From an uncultured Oscillospiraceae bacterium (GTDB lineage Bacteria > Bacillota > Clostridia > Oscillospirales > Oscillospiraceae): a DNA stretch of 12,232 nucleotides. The DNA lies in assembly GCA_934615645.1 (NCBI GenBank), contig CAKTTR010000055.1, positions 1 through 12,232 of the forward strand, in the 5' to 3' direction. Below, piece by piece: positions 6,074 through 12,232 of this stretch (position 1 is the first letter of the stretch; every line of letters starts with the position of its first letter). A model generated the notes under the pieces. The model did not search any database. It was not told the origin of the DNA and saw nothing but the letters and a program-made list of their open reading frames with translations. Made by a program: the position numbers and the translations under genes.

Positions 6074-7486
6074 ATGGAGAAAAGAGCGAATTATTACGTC
6101 AGCGCGAAAGACGTGCTGATCTGGCTCGCGGCTTTGCTATTTGTCTGCTCGGCAGGCTTCCGCATCGCATATTTCTGCCAGAAAGGAGCAGATACAACGA
6201 CGGTGTGGTTCCAGATCATCCTGCCGGTCATAGCGACGCTGCTTTACGCCGCGATCCTTCTGTTTGACGGGAAGGAGCATTTCTACCGGACTGCCTTCCC
6301 CCTGTTTTTGATTGTGATCTATCTCGCCCAGCACACGCTGGCCTCCGGGATGCACAAGCAATTTGTGCTGGTCCACTGGATCGTCTATCTGGCGCTTTGG
6401 GTCCTGTACCGGCAGGTCACCGCGGGGTACTACCGCCGGGTCGCCCTGCTCTGGGTCGTCTTCCTGGGTGTCAGCGCGTACTTTGCGTACGAGACGAAGG
6501 CTTTTTACCTCGCCGGTGTCTCCCCGCTGCAATACCTGATGAAGATCCCGGACCTGATGTTCTCCCTGGGCGTCTTCTTCACCTGCCTTTCCATCCGCAC
6601 CCATACGGACAGCCTGTATCACCCCACCTGGGGCGACCGCAGCGACGGCCGCCGTCTGCGCACCCTATCCCCCATGGCCCAGGTCACGACCTATATCATG
6701 CCCGACCGCAACGGCGCCTCGAATTTTATCCGCGACAGCATCGAGATCACCGCCCTGGAGCGCTATATCCGGGAAAAGCGCAAGGCGGGTCTGCCCGGCT
6801 TCGGCATCACAGAGGCGATCATGGCGGCCTACGTCCGCTGCATCGCCCGCTATCCAGGCTGCAACCGCTTTCTCTCCGGCCAGAAGGTCTATGCCCGGGG
6901 CAATGATATCCAGGTTTGCATGGTCGTCAAAAAGGAAATGCGGGCAGACGCACCAGATACGGTCATTAAGCTGCACCTGACTCCGACCGATACCGTCGAG
7001 GAGATTTATCACAAATTCCGCAGTGCCGTCGCCGAAACGCAAAACGAAGCAGCAGATAGTTTCTTCGACCGCGTCGCCGGCGCCCTGTCGACCATCCCCG
7101 GTGTCTTTTTGAAATTCACCGTCTGGTTCCTGAAAACGCTGGACTATTTCGGCCTGCTGCCCAAGGTCCTGCTGGAGGTCAGCCCGTTCCACGGCTCGAT
7201 TTTCTTCACCTCCATGGGCTCTTTGGGGATCCCGCCGGTGTTCCACCACCTCTACGACTTTGGCAACCTGCCGGTGTTCTGCGCCTTCGGCTGCAAGCGC
7301 CGGGTCCTGGAGCCACAGCAGGACGGCACCCTCGCCGTGCGCCGCTATGTCGACTACACCTTCAATTTAGACGAGCGCACCGTCGACGGCTTCTACTACG
7401 CCGAGGCGATGAAATACTTCCGCCGTCTTCTGAAAGAACCCGCCCGCCTAGAAGAGCCCATCGAAGTCCAGCGGGATATTGATTGA
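6074..7486 (+). CDS. Membrane protein fused to an E2/CAT-like acyltransferase fold, active-site His replaced
   Basis: 470 residues in two parts. Residues 1-175 hold about six hydrophobic helices (roughly 14-33, 43-64, 73-92, 97-113, 122-140, 155-173). Residues 195-455 resemble the catalytic domain of 2-oxoacid dehydrogenase E2 subunits (chloramphenicol-acetyltransferase fold): a start like RRLRTLSPM, FGITEAIMAAYVRCIARYP (243-261), TSMGSLGIPP (379-388) where E2 enzymes have their T-x-S-N-L-G strand, and DERTVDG (433-439) where E2 enzymes have DHRxxDG. The catalytic His is therefore Glu. There is no lipoyl or subunit-binding domain and no E1/E3 gene nearby, so it is not a working pyruvate dehydrogenase part. 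From memory, soluble clostridial relatives share the Glu, which suggests a family with a different chemistry or a binding role. The function is unknown. Confidence 0.85.
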   Translation: MEKRANYYVSAKDVLIWLAALLFVCSAGFRIAYFCQKGADTTTVWFQIILPVIATLLYAAILLFDGKEHFYRTAFPLFLIVIYLAQHTLASGMHKQFVLVHWIVYLALWVLYRQVTAGYYRRVALLWVVFLGVSAYFAYETKAFYLAGVSPLQYLMKIPDLMFSLGVFFTCLSIRTHTDSLYHPTWGDRSDGRRLRTLSPMAQVTTYIMPDRNGASNFIRDSIEITALERYIREKRKAGLPGFGITEAIMAAYVRCIARYPGCNRFLSGQKVYARGNDIQVCMVVKKEMRADAPDTVIKLHLTPTDTVEEIYHKFRSAVAETQNEAADSFFDRVAGALSTIPGVFLKFTVWFLKTLDYFGLLPKVLLEVSPFHGSIFFTSMGSLGIPPVFHHLYDFGNLPVFCAFGCKRRVLEPQQDGTLAVRRYVDYTFNLDERTVDGFYYAEAMKYFRRLLKEPARLEEPIEVQRDID

Positions 7487-7508
7487 AGGATACATAAGAA
7501 ATAAACTG

Positions 7509-7545
7509 CAAAGACGTGCTGCGGCAAATACGCAGCACGTCTTTG
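7509..7545. terminator. Hairpin terminator between convergent genes
   Basis: Perfect 15-pair stem CAAAGACGTGCTGCG (7509-7523) and CGCAGCACGTCTTTG (7531-7545), 7-base loop. The T-run is weak on both sides (TGATTCCATT; CAGTTTATTTCTT on the other strand). Placed between the two stop codons, it probably serves both genes. Confidence 0.75.
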
Positions 7546-7554
7546 TGATTCCAT

Positions 7555-8412
7555 TCAATTTTCTTCTAATTCCAGGAGCCGGGCCAGCTTAGCGCGCTGC
7601 TGGGGCGTCAAATTCCGCTCTTTTGCGGCTTCTGCAAAATACTTCTTCCCTTTGATTGTGATCGTCTCCGGCGGGAACAGCGCCTTGATCTCCTGCATCC
7701 GGTCCAACGCGAGATCGTCAGCATTCTCCTCATCCCGGCGGACAAAATCGCTGCAGGCAAAGTGCACCACGCGCCCCTCCTGCGTTGTGATCACGACCTG
7801 GTAAGCCCAACTGCGGCTTCCGATATAGTGCTTGCGGACATATACCGAGATCTCCAGCTTCGCAAAATCATCCGGGGAATAAACCGCCTTCTCCTGGTCA
7901 AAGACAGAGTACGTCACGATCGTATGGTCCGCCCGCATACACGCCCGGCCATAAACGCTCATGCAAGCCAGCGCCGTCGTGAGCACGAATCCGCAGAGCC
8001 ACAGCCGCAACCAGAATGCGCGTTCCTTCCGCTGCGCCTGCGTCCTGGGGCGCTTGCAATGCCGTCGGCGCTTGTCAAACAGTGGAAAGCAATCCGCCGC
8101 CCACGGCGCTTTGCCATAGTGATATTTCCAGGTCCCAAAAATTGGCTGCTTGCTTTCCCATTTGCCCCGCAGCCAGAGAAACGGCGGCAAACACACATAG
8201 AGCGCCCAGGGCAGGCACAGCACACTGGAAGCGCCCCTTGTATAGGCGATCACCGACGCCTCCCGTGCGGCAGCCGCCTCTCCAAGAAAATAGCTCAAAA
8301 AGCTCAAACCCAGCCAAACTGCGCAGCAAATCCCGCAGCCTGCCGCATAGAGCCCCCGGTCCAGCAGCGACAGCGGCGGACGCCGGGGCTTTGTTTTCTT
8401 CTTTTTCCCCAC
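7555..8412 (-). CDS. Unknown membrane protein, three predicted helices
   Basis: 285 residues, family not recognised. The start is very basic (MGKKKKTKPRR), followed by hydrophobic helices at about 21-44, 62-82 and 134-152. A Cys/Arg/Lys-rich stretch lies between helices 2 and 3 (113-131, KRRRHCKRPRTQAQRKER). Residues 160-225 look like beta strands (VVITTQEGRVVHFACSDF) and 255-285 is charged and helical (ITIKGKKYF, then LTPQQRAKLARLLELEEN). The start is GTG at 8412 with AGGGGG about 4 bases upstream. It lies 32 bases after the ychF stop on the same strand with no terminator between, so it is likely expressed from the ychF promoter. Its role cannot be inferred. Confidence 0.75.
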   Translation of the reverse strand: MGKKKKTKPRRPPLSLLDRGLYAAGCGICCAVWLGLSFLSYFLGEAAAAREASVIAYTRGASSVLCLPWALYVCLPPFLWLRGKWESKQPIFGTWKYHYGKAPWAADCFPLFDKRRRHCKRPRTQAQRKERAFWLRLWLCGFVLTTALACMSVYGRACMRADHTIVTYSVFDQEKAVYSPDDFAKLEISVYVRKHYIGSRSWAYQVVITTQEGRVVHFACSDFVRRDEENADDLALDRMQEIKALFPPETITIKGKKYFAEAAKERNLTPQQRAKLARLLELEEN

Positions 8413-8444
8413 AGCGCCCCCTGTTTTGCCGCCGCTATTCTAGC

Positions 8445-9542
8445 TCAAACATTAAACAGGAAGTTGACCACGTCGCCGTCCTGCATGACGTATTCCTTTC
8501 CTTCGCTGCGGAGCAGGCCCTTGGCCCGGGCTGCGGCCAGGGTCTGGCACGCCTGCAGATCGTCAAAGGCGACGACCTCGGCGCGGATAAAGCCCCGCTC
8601 AAAGTCCGTGTGGATCTTGCCCGCCGCCTGGGGCGCTTTCGTCCCCTGGCGGATCGTCCAGGCGCGGCATTCATCGCTGCCAGCCGTCAGGAAGGAGATC
8701 AGCCCCAGCAGCGCATAGCTCCGCTGGATGAGCAGGTCCAGGCCCGAGGTCTGCAGGCCCAGCTCCTCCATAAACATTGCCTTTTCCTCCGGATCGTCCA
8801 GCTCGGCGATATCCGCCTCCAGCTTCGCGCAAATGGGCAGCACCTGGCTCCCCTCCTCCGCCGCCAGCTCCGCCACCTGGCGGAAATAGGCGACAGACTC
8901 CGGCGCGGCGACGTCGTCCTCCGAGAGATTGGCGGCGTAGATCGTCTTTTTCAGCGTCAGCAGGTCCGAGGTGGCGATGAGGGCCATCTCCTCCGGGCTG
9001 CCGTCAAAGGTCCGGGCCAGCTTGCCGCCGCTCATATGCTCCTTCAGCGCGCCGAAGACATCCAGCTCCTTCTGGAAGCTCTTATTGCCGCTCTTGAGGC
9101 CCTTCTGCGCCTTTTCCAGCCGCCGGTCGATCATTTCCAGGTCCGCCATGATGAGCTCCAGGTTGATGATATCAATATCCCGCAGCGGATCCGTACTGCC
9201 CTCGACATGGGTCACATTCGCATTATCAAAGCAGCGGACGACATGGACGATGGCATCGGTATTGCGGATGTTGGAGAGAAATTTATTCCCCAGGCCCTCG
9301 CCCTGGCTCGCGCCCTTGACCAGCCCCGCAATATCGACAAATTCGATGACCGCCGGGGTAAATTTCTTTGGCTGGTACTGATCCCGCAGCCACTCCAGCC
9401 GCTTGTCCGGCACCGCGACCATCCCCACATTCGGGTCGATAGTGCAAAACGCATAGTTATCCGCCGGGACCCCGGCATTGGTGATCGCATTAAACAAAGT
9501 AGACTTCCCCACATTCGGCAGCCCGACGATACCTAATTTCAT
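8445..9542 (-). CDS. ychF: Ribosome-binding ATPase YchF (Obg/OLA1 family)
   Basis: 365 residues, the standard YchF length. The P-loop GLPNVGKST is at 7-15, switch/G3 DIAG at 70-73, and NLSE (205-208) stands where GTPases have NKxD, the change that makes YchF prefer ATP. A helical insert lies at about 130-170 and a C-terminal TGS domain at about 280-365, ending in the usual FLFNV. YchF binds ribosomes, and in E. coli it is linked to oxidative-stress control. The start at ATG 9542 has AAGGAGA at 9554-9560, 11 bases upstream. All motifs are intact. It is the first gene of a probable two-gene unit. Confidence 0.97.
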   Translation of the reverse strand: MKLGIVGLPNVGKSTLFNAITNAGVPADNYAFCTIDPNVGMVAVPDKRLEWLRDQYQPKKFTPAVIEFVDIAGLVKGASQGEGLGNKFLSNIRNTDAIVHVVRCFDNANVTHVEGSTDPLRDIDIINLELIMADLEMIDRRLEKAQKGLKSGNKSFQKELDVFGALKEHMSGGKLARTFDGSPEEMALIATSDLLTLKKTIYAANLSEDDVAAPESVAYFRQVAELAAEEGSQVLPICAKLEADIAELDDPEEKAMFMEELGLQTSGLDLLIQRSYALLGLISFLTAGSDECRAWTIRQGTKAPQAAGKIHTDFERGFIRAEVVAFDDLQACQTLAAARAKGLLRSEGKEYVMQDGDVVNFLFNV

Positions 9543-9566
9543 AGATCTCTACATCTCCTTAAACTT

Positions 9567-9632
9567 CTTGATCGATCAAGGGTTTCTGCGAACCGGCGTT
9601 TTGGATTTACGCCATTTGTACGCCAGTTTCGC
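9567..9632 (-). other. Structured leader of ychF: palindrome plus long hairpin
   Basis: CTTGATCGATCAAG (9567-9580) is a perfect 14-base palindrome. Next to it, TGCGAA/TTCGCA arms (9587-9592 and 9627-9632) continue inward as GGCGT and ACGCC, forming one imperfect hairpin in the predicted 5' leader. A wider inverted repeat, ATCAAG-(CA)-GGGTTTC, brackets this hairpin and the promoter on both sides (about 9574-9586 and 9651-9664). It does not match a riboswitch class I know. Confidence 0.55.
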
Positions 9633-9637
9633 ATAGG

Positions 9638-9668
9638 ATTATATATTTGGAAACCCTGCTTGATTCAA
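9638..9668 (-). promoter_or_regulatory. Probable ychF promoter
   Basis: On the minus strand TTGAAT (9668-9663) is followed after 17 bases by TATATA, overlapping TATAAT (9643-9638) at 19 bases. The start near 9632 would give a leader of about 90 bases. Confidence 0.55.
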
Positions 9669-9950
9669 ATAGCCGCACGCGCAGCGGTGATTTCTCCCGT
9701 TCGGAACATGCAGCTTTCCTTCCGGTTTTTACCCATTGTGCGCTCCGTTCCCGCAGCGGGAAAAAGCGCCTACTGCAACAACATAATTATAACAGATAAG
9801 CGCTTTCCCCTCAAGCTGTTTTTTGCAAATAATCTTTTGCCGTTAGATAACCAGCTTTGGGCTGATGTATTGCGCATTGAATTTCCCCCATCACAATGGA
9901 TTTGTAGCCAAATAGCGCATGATTTTGTGATGCACAGAAAAAGCTGAACG
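9669..9950. other. AT-richer stretch without a recognisable gene
   Basis: No supported gene. Frames here lack ribosome sites and known motifs. It contains a dyad TTCCCGC-A-GCGGGAA (9748-9762) and an outer inverted repeat GGGAAAAAGCGC / GCGCTTTCCCC (9758-9769 and 9800-9810). The composition is visibly more AT-rich than the neighbours, consistent with decayed or acquired DNA. Confidence 0.5.
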
Positions 9951-10247
9951 GTGTGGAGAAAATCGCACACCGTAATGGCGATGGCAAAGTTTTTTGCCGC
10001 CAGCGGCCTGTCTTTCATCCCCGTGGTGGGCAACGTGGCCGCCGGGGCCATCATGGCCTCAGTCTGCCACTCCATCACCTATGCTTCCGGTGTCGTATAT
10101 CTGGAGACGTTGCGCAAGCTCGCTGCTGCAGAACAGGACGCGGTCACCCTGGATATTCTGAAAGAAACCGCCGATGCTGTGCTCCAGGCACGGGATATGG
10201 CGCAGGTGTTTGAAGAAGCGAAGCGCAGCTACGATGCGGAGCAGTAA
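9951..10247 (+). pseudogene. Short remnant resembling the C-terminus of a DUF697/YcjF GTPase
   Basis: The frame opens at GTG 9951 and the likely in-frame ATG is at 9975. It reads MAMAKFFAASGLSFIPVVGN followed by a Gly/Ala-rich hydrophobic segment, then YASGVVYLETLRKLAAAEQD and a helical tail. The pattern IPVVGNVAAGAIMAS...ITYASG...YLETL is like the paired hydrophobic helices of DUF697, the C-terminal domain of YcjF/Era-like GTPases. No P-loop or GTPase part lies upstream, and a stop at 9945 closes the frame. It is probably a 5'-truncated relic. A small independent membrane protein is the alternative. The similarity is judged by eye. Confidence 0.45.
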
Positions 10248-10257
10248 GCGCGAACGG

Positions 10258-10286
10258 TAGACGCCGCCATGGCGCTGTGTTATAAT
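10258..10286 (+). promoter_or_regulatory. Probable promoter of the LysR gene
   Basis: TAGACG (10258-10263, 4 of 6), 17 bases, TATAAT (10281-10286) preceded by TGT (extended -10). It starts 10 bases after the stop of the remnant frame. Confidence 0.6.
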
Positions 10287-10318
10287 CAAAACAATACAGG
10301 AGCAAAGGCGGTGGGCAA

Positions 10319-11203
10319 ATGCTGAAACAGCTTAAATACTTTCAATCTGTTGTTCGCTTAAGCAGCTTTTCCGAGGCGGCAGAGGAAAACTTTATTTCCC
10401 AATCTGCCATCTCCCAGCAGATCCAGGCGCTGGAGCGGGCGCTGGGGTTTCCGCTGTTAGAGCGCAAAAACCGCAGCTTTACCCTGACGCCCGCGGGGGA
10501 ATACTTCTATCAAAAAAGCCTGATCCTGACGGCGGACTACGAACGGATGTGCAGCGAGGCCGCCAAGATCGCCAAGGGCGAGCGGGCAAGCCTAAAGATC
10601 GGATATCTGCGCTGCTATCCCGGCGGCGAATTTCCCCGCGCGCTGGCGCTGTTTTCGGAAAAGCATCCGGATGTGGAGGTATCGGTCACCTACGGCAACC
10701 ACGAGGAGCTGTACGCCATGCTGCGCGCGGAGGAGGTAGACCTGATCCTGAACGACCAGCGGCGGGCGTTTTCAGACGAATATATGAACCTGCTGCTGGC
10801 CACCCGCGAAAGCTATGTGGAGGTCTCCGCCCGCAGCCCTCTTGCACAGCTTTCTCAAATCACCCCGCCGGAGCTGAAAAACATTCCGTGCATTTTGGTA
10901 ACGTCCCCGGCGCAGAGAGAAACGGAGCAGGAATACTACCAGACCGTTGTGGGGCTTCAAGGTGAATTCTTGTATGCGGAGAATATGGAGGAAGCCCGGC
11001 TAATGGTGCTCTCTCACAAGGGCTTCCTTCCGGCGGAAGGCGCCTCGGCCCAGCCAACCGCAGAAAAATCCATCGTGCGGCTTCCCTTGGTGCGGGGAGA
11101 AGGACCGATCCTGCGAAATTACTGCGCCTTCTGGAAGAAGGACAACGCCAGCTACTATGTGGAGGCGTTTTCGGAGCTGCTGAAAGGGCAGTTTGCGGAA
11201 TAA
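10319..11203 (+). CDS. LysR-family transcriptional regulator
   Basis: 294 residues, standard LysR length. The winged helix-turn-helix is at about 1-60 (MLKQLKYFQSVVRLSSFSEA, then ISQSAISQQIQALERALGFP) and ends in the conserved LTPAGEYF. Residues 92-290 form the periplasmic-binding-protein-like effector domain. The effector is unknown. The start is the ATG at 10319. AGGAG at 10298-10302 is far for a ribosome site, and GGTGGG just before the ATG is the closer candidate. The next gene, on the same strand and with its own promoter, is a dehydrogenase and is the most likely local target, although most LysR genes are divergent from their targets. Confidence 0.93.
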   Translation: MLKQLKYFQSVVRLSSFSEAAEENFISQSAISQQIQALERALGFPLLERKNRSFTLTPAGEYFYQKSLILTADYERMCSEAAKIAKGERASLKIGYLRCYPGGEFPRALALFSEKHPDVEVSVTYGNHEELYAMLRAEEVDLILNDQRRAFSDEYMNLLLATRESYVEVSARSPLAQLSQITPPELKNIPCILVTSPAQRETEQEYYQTVVGLQGEFLYAENMEEARLMVLSHKGFLPAEGASAQPTAEKSIVRLPLVRGEGPILRNYCAFWKKDNASYYVEAFSELLKGQFAE

Positions 11204-11206
11204 TAC

Positions 11207-11242
11207 AAAAGCGCTGCGCCGGTTGGAAGCAGCGCTTTTTAT
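11207..11242 (+). terminator. Terminator of the LysR gene
   Basis: AAAAGCGCTGC (11207-11217), 11-base loop, GCAGCGC (11229-11235) and TTTTT. It starts four bases after the stop, so the downstream dehydrogenase needs its own promoter. Confidence 0.92.
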
Positions 11243-11278
11243 ATTAGTTTTTCTTATACAAACAGGGCAAAAGTAAAA

Positions 11279-11307
11279 TTGATTGCAGACGGCAGACCGG
11301 CTACAAT
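11279..11307 (+). promoter_or_regulatory. Promoter of the downstream dehydrogenase
   Basis: TTGATT (11279-11284), 17-base spacer, TACAAT (11302-11307). The start near 11314 leaves a short leader holding GGGAGG (11324-11329), 8 bases before the ATG. Confidence 0.7.
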
Positions 11308-11337
11308 CGTGCCAACAAATACAGGGAGGTTTTTCGC

Positions 11338-12174
11338 ATGAAAAAGGTCATGTTACTGGCCGGTGCCGGGCAAATCGGCATGGCCATCGCCCGTCGGATG
11401 GGCGCAGGGATGAAAATCGTCGTAGGCGACAAGAAAATTGAAAACGCCCAGGCCATCGCCAAGACCATGAATGAGGCCGGTTTTGATGTGGTGCCTGTGG
11501 AGATGGATCTGTCCAGCCGAGAATCCATCCAGAATCTTATTGCCGCTGGTCTCGAGTACGGTGAGATCAAAATGCTGGTGAACGCCGCGGGCGTCTCCCC
11601 CAGTCAGGCCCCGATTGAAGCCATCTTGAACGTCGATCTCTATGGCACGGCGGTGCTGCTGGAGGAGGTCGGCAAGGTGATCGCCCCCGGCGGCGTGGGC
11701 GTGACCATCTCCAGTCAGTCCGGCTGGCGGATGCCCGCTCTGACCGCCGAGCAGGACTTGCTGCTGGCGACGACTCCCACGGAGGAGCTGCTTTTGCTCG
11801 ATTTTTTGCAGCCGGAGAATATCCGCGATACGCTCCACGCCTATCAGATGGCCAAGCGCTGCAACGAAAAGCGGGTCATGGCCCAGGCGGTGGAATGGGG
11901 CAAGCGGGGCGCGCGGCTCAACGACATCGCCCCCGGCATCATCGTCACACCGCTGGCGCTGGACGAATTTAACGGCCCCCGCGGTGATTTCTATAAGAAT
12001 ATGTTTGCCAAGTGCCCCGCAGGCCGCCCCGGCACGGCAGACGAAGTTGCCAATGTGGCAGAATTGCTGATGAGCGACAAAGGCGCTTTCCTCAGTGGCT
12101 CCACCTTCCTCATTGACGGCGGCGCAACAGCCAGCTATTATTACGGCCCGTTGAAACCGGGCGCAGAGGGCTAA
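11338..12174 (+). CDS. Atypical short-chain dehydrogenase with insertion before the catalytic Tyr
   Basis: 278 residues. The cofactor loop is GAGQIG (9-14) instead of TGxxxGIG. Other SDR landmarks are present: NAAG (82-85), NVD (98-100), SSQSGW with the catalytic Ser near 125-126, YQMAK (Tyr169, Lys173), IAPGIIVTPL (197-206) and IDGG (259-262). Ser and Tyr are about 43 residues apart instead of about 13. The added segment (about 128-165) is Leu-rich and helical. The same layout is known in 3-alpha-hydroxysteroid dehydrogenase/carbonyl reductase of Comamonas, where the insert changes subunit packing. The substrate is unknown, and a steroid or carbonyl substrate is only a hypothesis. GGGAGG at 11324-11329 sets the start. 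It is likely controlled by the LysR protein upstream. Confidence 0.9.
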   Translation: MKKVMLLAGAGQIGMAIARRMGAGMKIVVGDKKIENAQAIAKTMNEAGFDVVPVEMDLSSRESIQNLIAAGLEYGEIKMLVNAAGVSPSQAPIEAILNVDLYGTAVLLEEVGKVIAPGGVGVTISSQSGWRMPALTAEQDLLLATTPTEELLLLDFLQPENIRDTLHAYQMAKRCNEKRVMAQAVEWGKRGARLNDIAPGIIVTPLALDEFNGPRGDFYKNMFAKCPAGRPGTADEVANVAELLMSDKGAFLSGSTFLIDGGATASYYYGPLKPGAEG

Positions 12175-12207
12175 GGCGGAATCTTCTGCCTAATGAAACA
12201 GCGCAAG

Positions 12208-12232
12208 GACCTGACACAGCGTGTGTCAGGTC
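12208..12232 (+). terminator. Likely terminator hairpin at the right edge
   Basis: Perfect 10-pair stem GACCTGACAC (12208-12217), 5-base loop, GTGTCAGGTC (12223-12232). The window ends at the stem, so the T-run cannot be seen. Confidence 0.7.

Noticed and set aside
7762..9536. Plus-strand frames of 318 and 506 codons over ychF and its neighbour
   Set aside because: They are antisense to ychF, whose motifs are complete. There is no ribosome site or domain.
9660..9947. Plus-strand frame of 95 codons
   Set aside because: It has no ribosome site and no recognisable motif, it starts at the ychF promoter region, and it lies in low-quality sequence.
1..12232. CRISPR array, tRNA/rRNA, insertion sequence or phage genes
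   Set aside because: No regularly spaced repeats, cloverleaf or rRNA sequence, transposase or phage structural genes were seen.

Overview
The window looks like chromosome from a GC-rich, spore-forming Firmicute, most likely a gut Clostridia lineage near Oscillospiraceae/Ruminococcaceae. The reasons are a clear SpoVT, strong AGGAGG-type ribosome binding sites, sigma-A promoters with extended -10 (TGn) elements, and families typical of that group. The family and taxon assignments come from reading the translations and from memory; no database search was possible.

Layout. Bases 1-3362 (minus strand) hold one operon. A TetR-family regulator has an in-frame TGA that splits it into 163 + 67 residues. 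It is followed, 10 bases after its natural stop, by a large secreted protein with a helical/coiled-coil N-terminal half and a GLUG-type beta-repeat C-terminal half, which runs off the left edge. The TetR promoter carries a perfect inverted repeat across the predicted transcription start, so autoregulation is plausible. Divergent from it is a short-chain dehydrogenase (3531-4277). Bases 4316-4655 hold two terminator hairpins with the same stem, flanking about 280 bases of highly structured non-coding DNA. Bases 4666-5932 hold a two-CBS-domain protein (minus) divergent from spoVT (plus). Bases 6074-7486 encode a six-helix membrane protein fused to an E2/CAT-like acyltransferase fold whose active-site His is replaced by Glu; its promoter predicts a leaderless mRNA. 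Bases 7555-9542 (minus) hold ychF followed by a small unknown membrane protein, with a structured ychF leader. Bases 9669-10247 are a poorly coding, AT-richer stretch ending in a short remnant that resembles the C-terminus of a DUF697/YcjF GTPase. Bases 10258-12232 hold a LysR regulator, its terminator, and a second, atypical short-chain dehydrogenase with an insertion before the catalytic Tyr.

How the parts fit. Three local regulator/target pairs are suggested: TetR with the secreted protein (and perhaps the divergent dehydrogenase), SpoVT with the divergent CBS protein, and LysR with the downstream dehydrogenase. The housekeeping gene ychF lies between them. The best leads for something new are the interrupted regulator of the secreted GLUG protein, the structured element between twin terminators, the membrane-fused E2-like protein, and the 3-alpha-HSD/carbonyl-reductase-like dehydrogenase.
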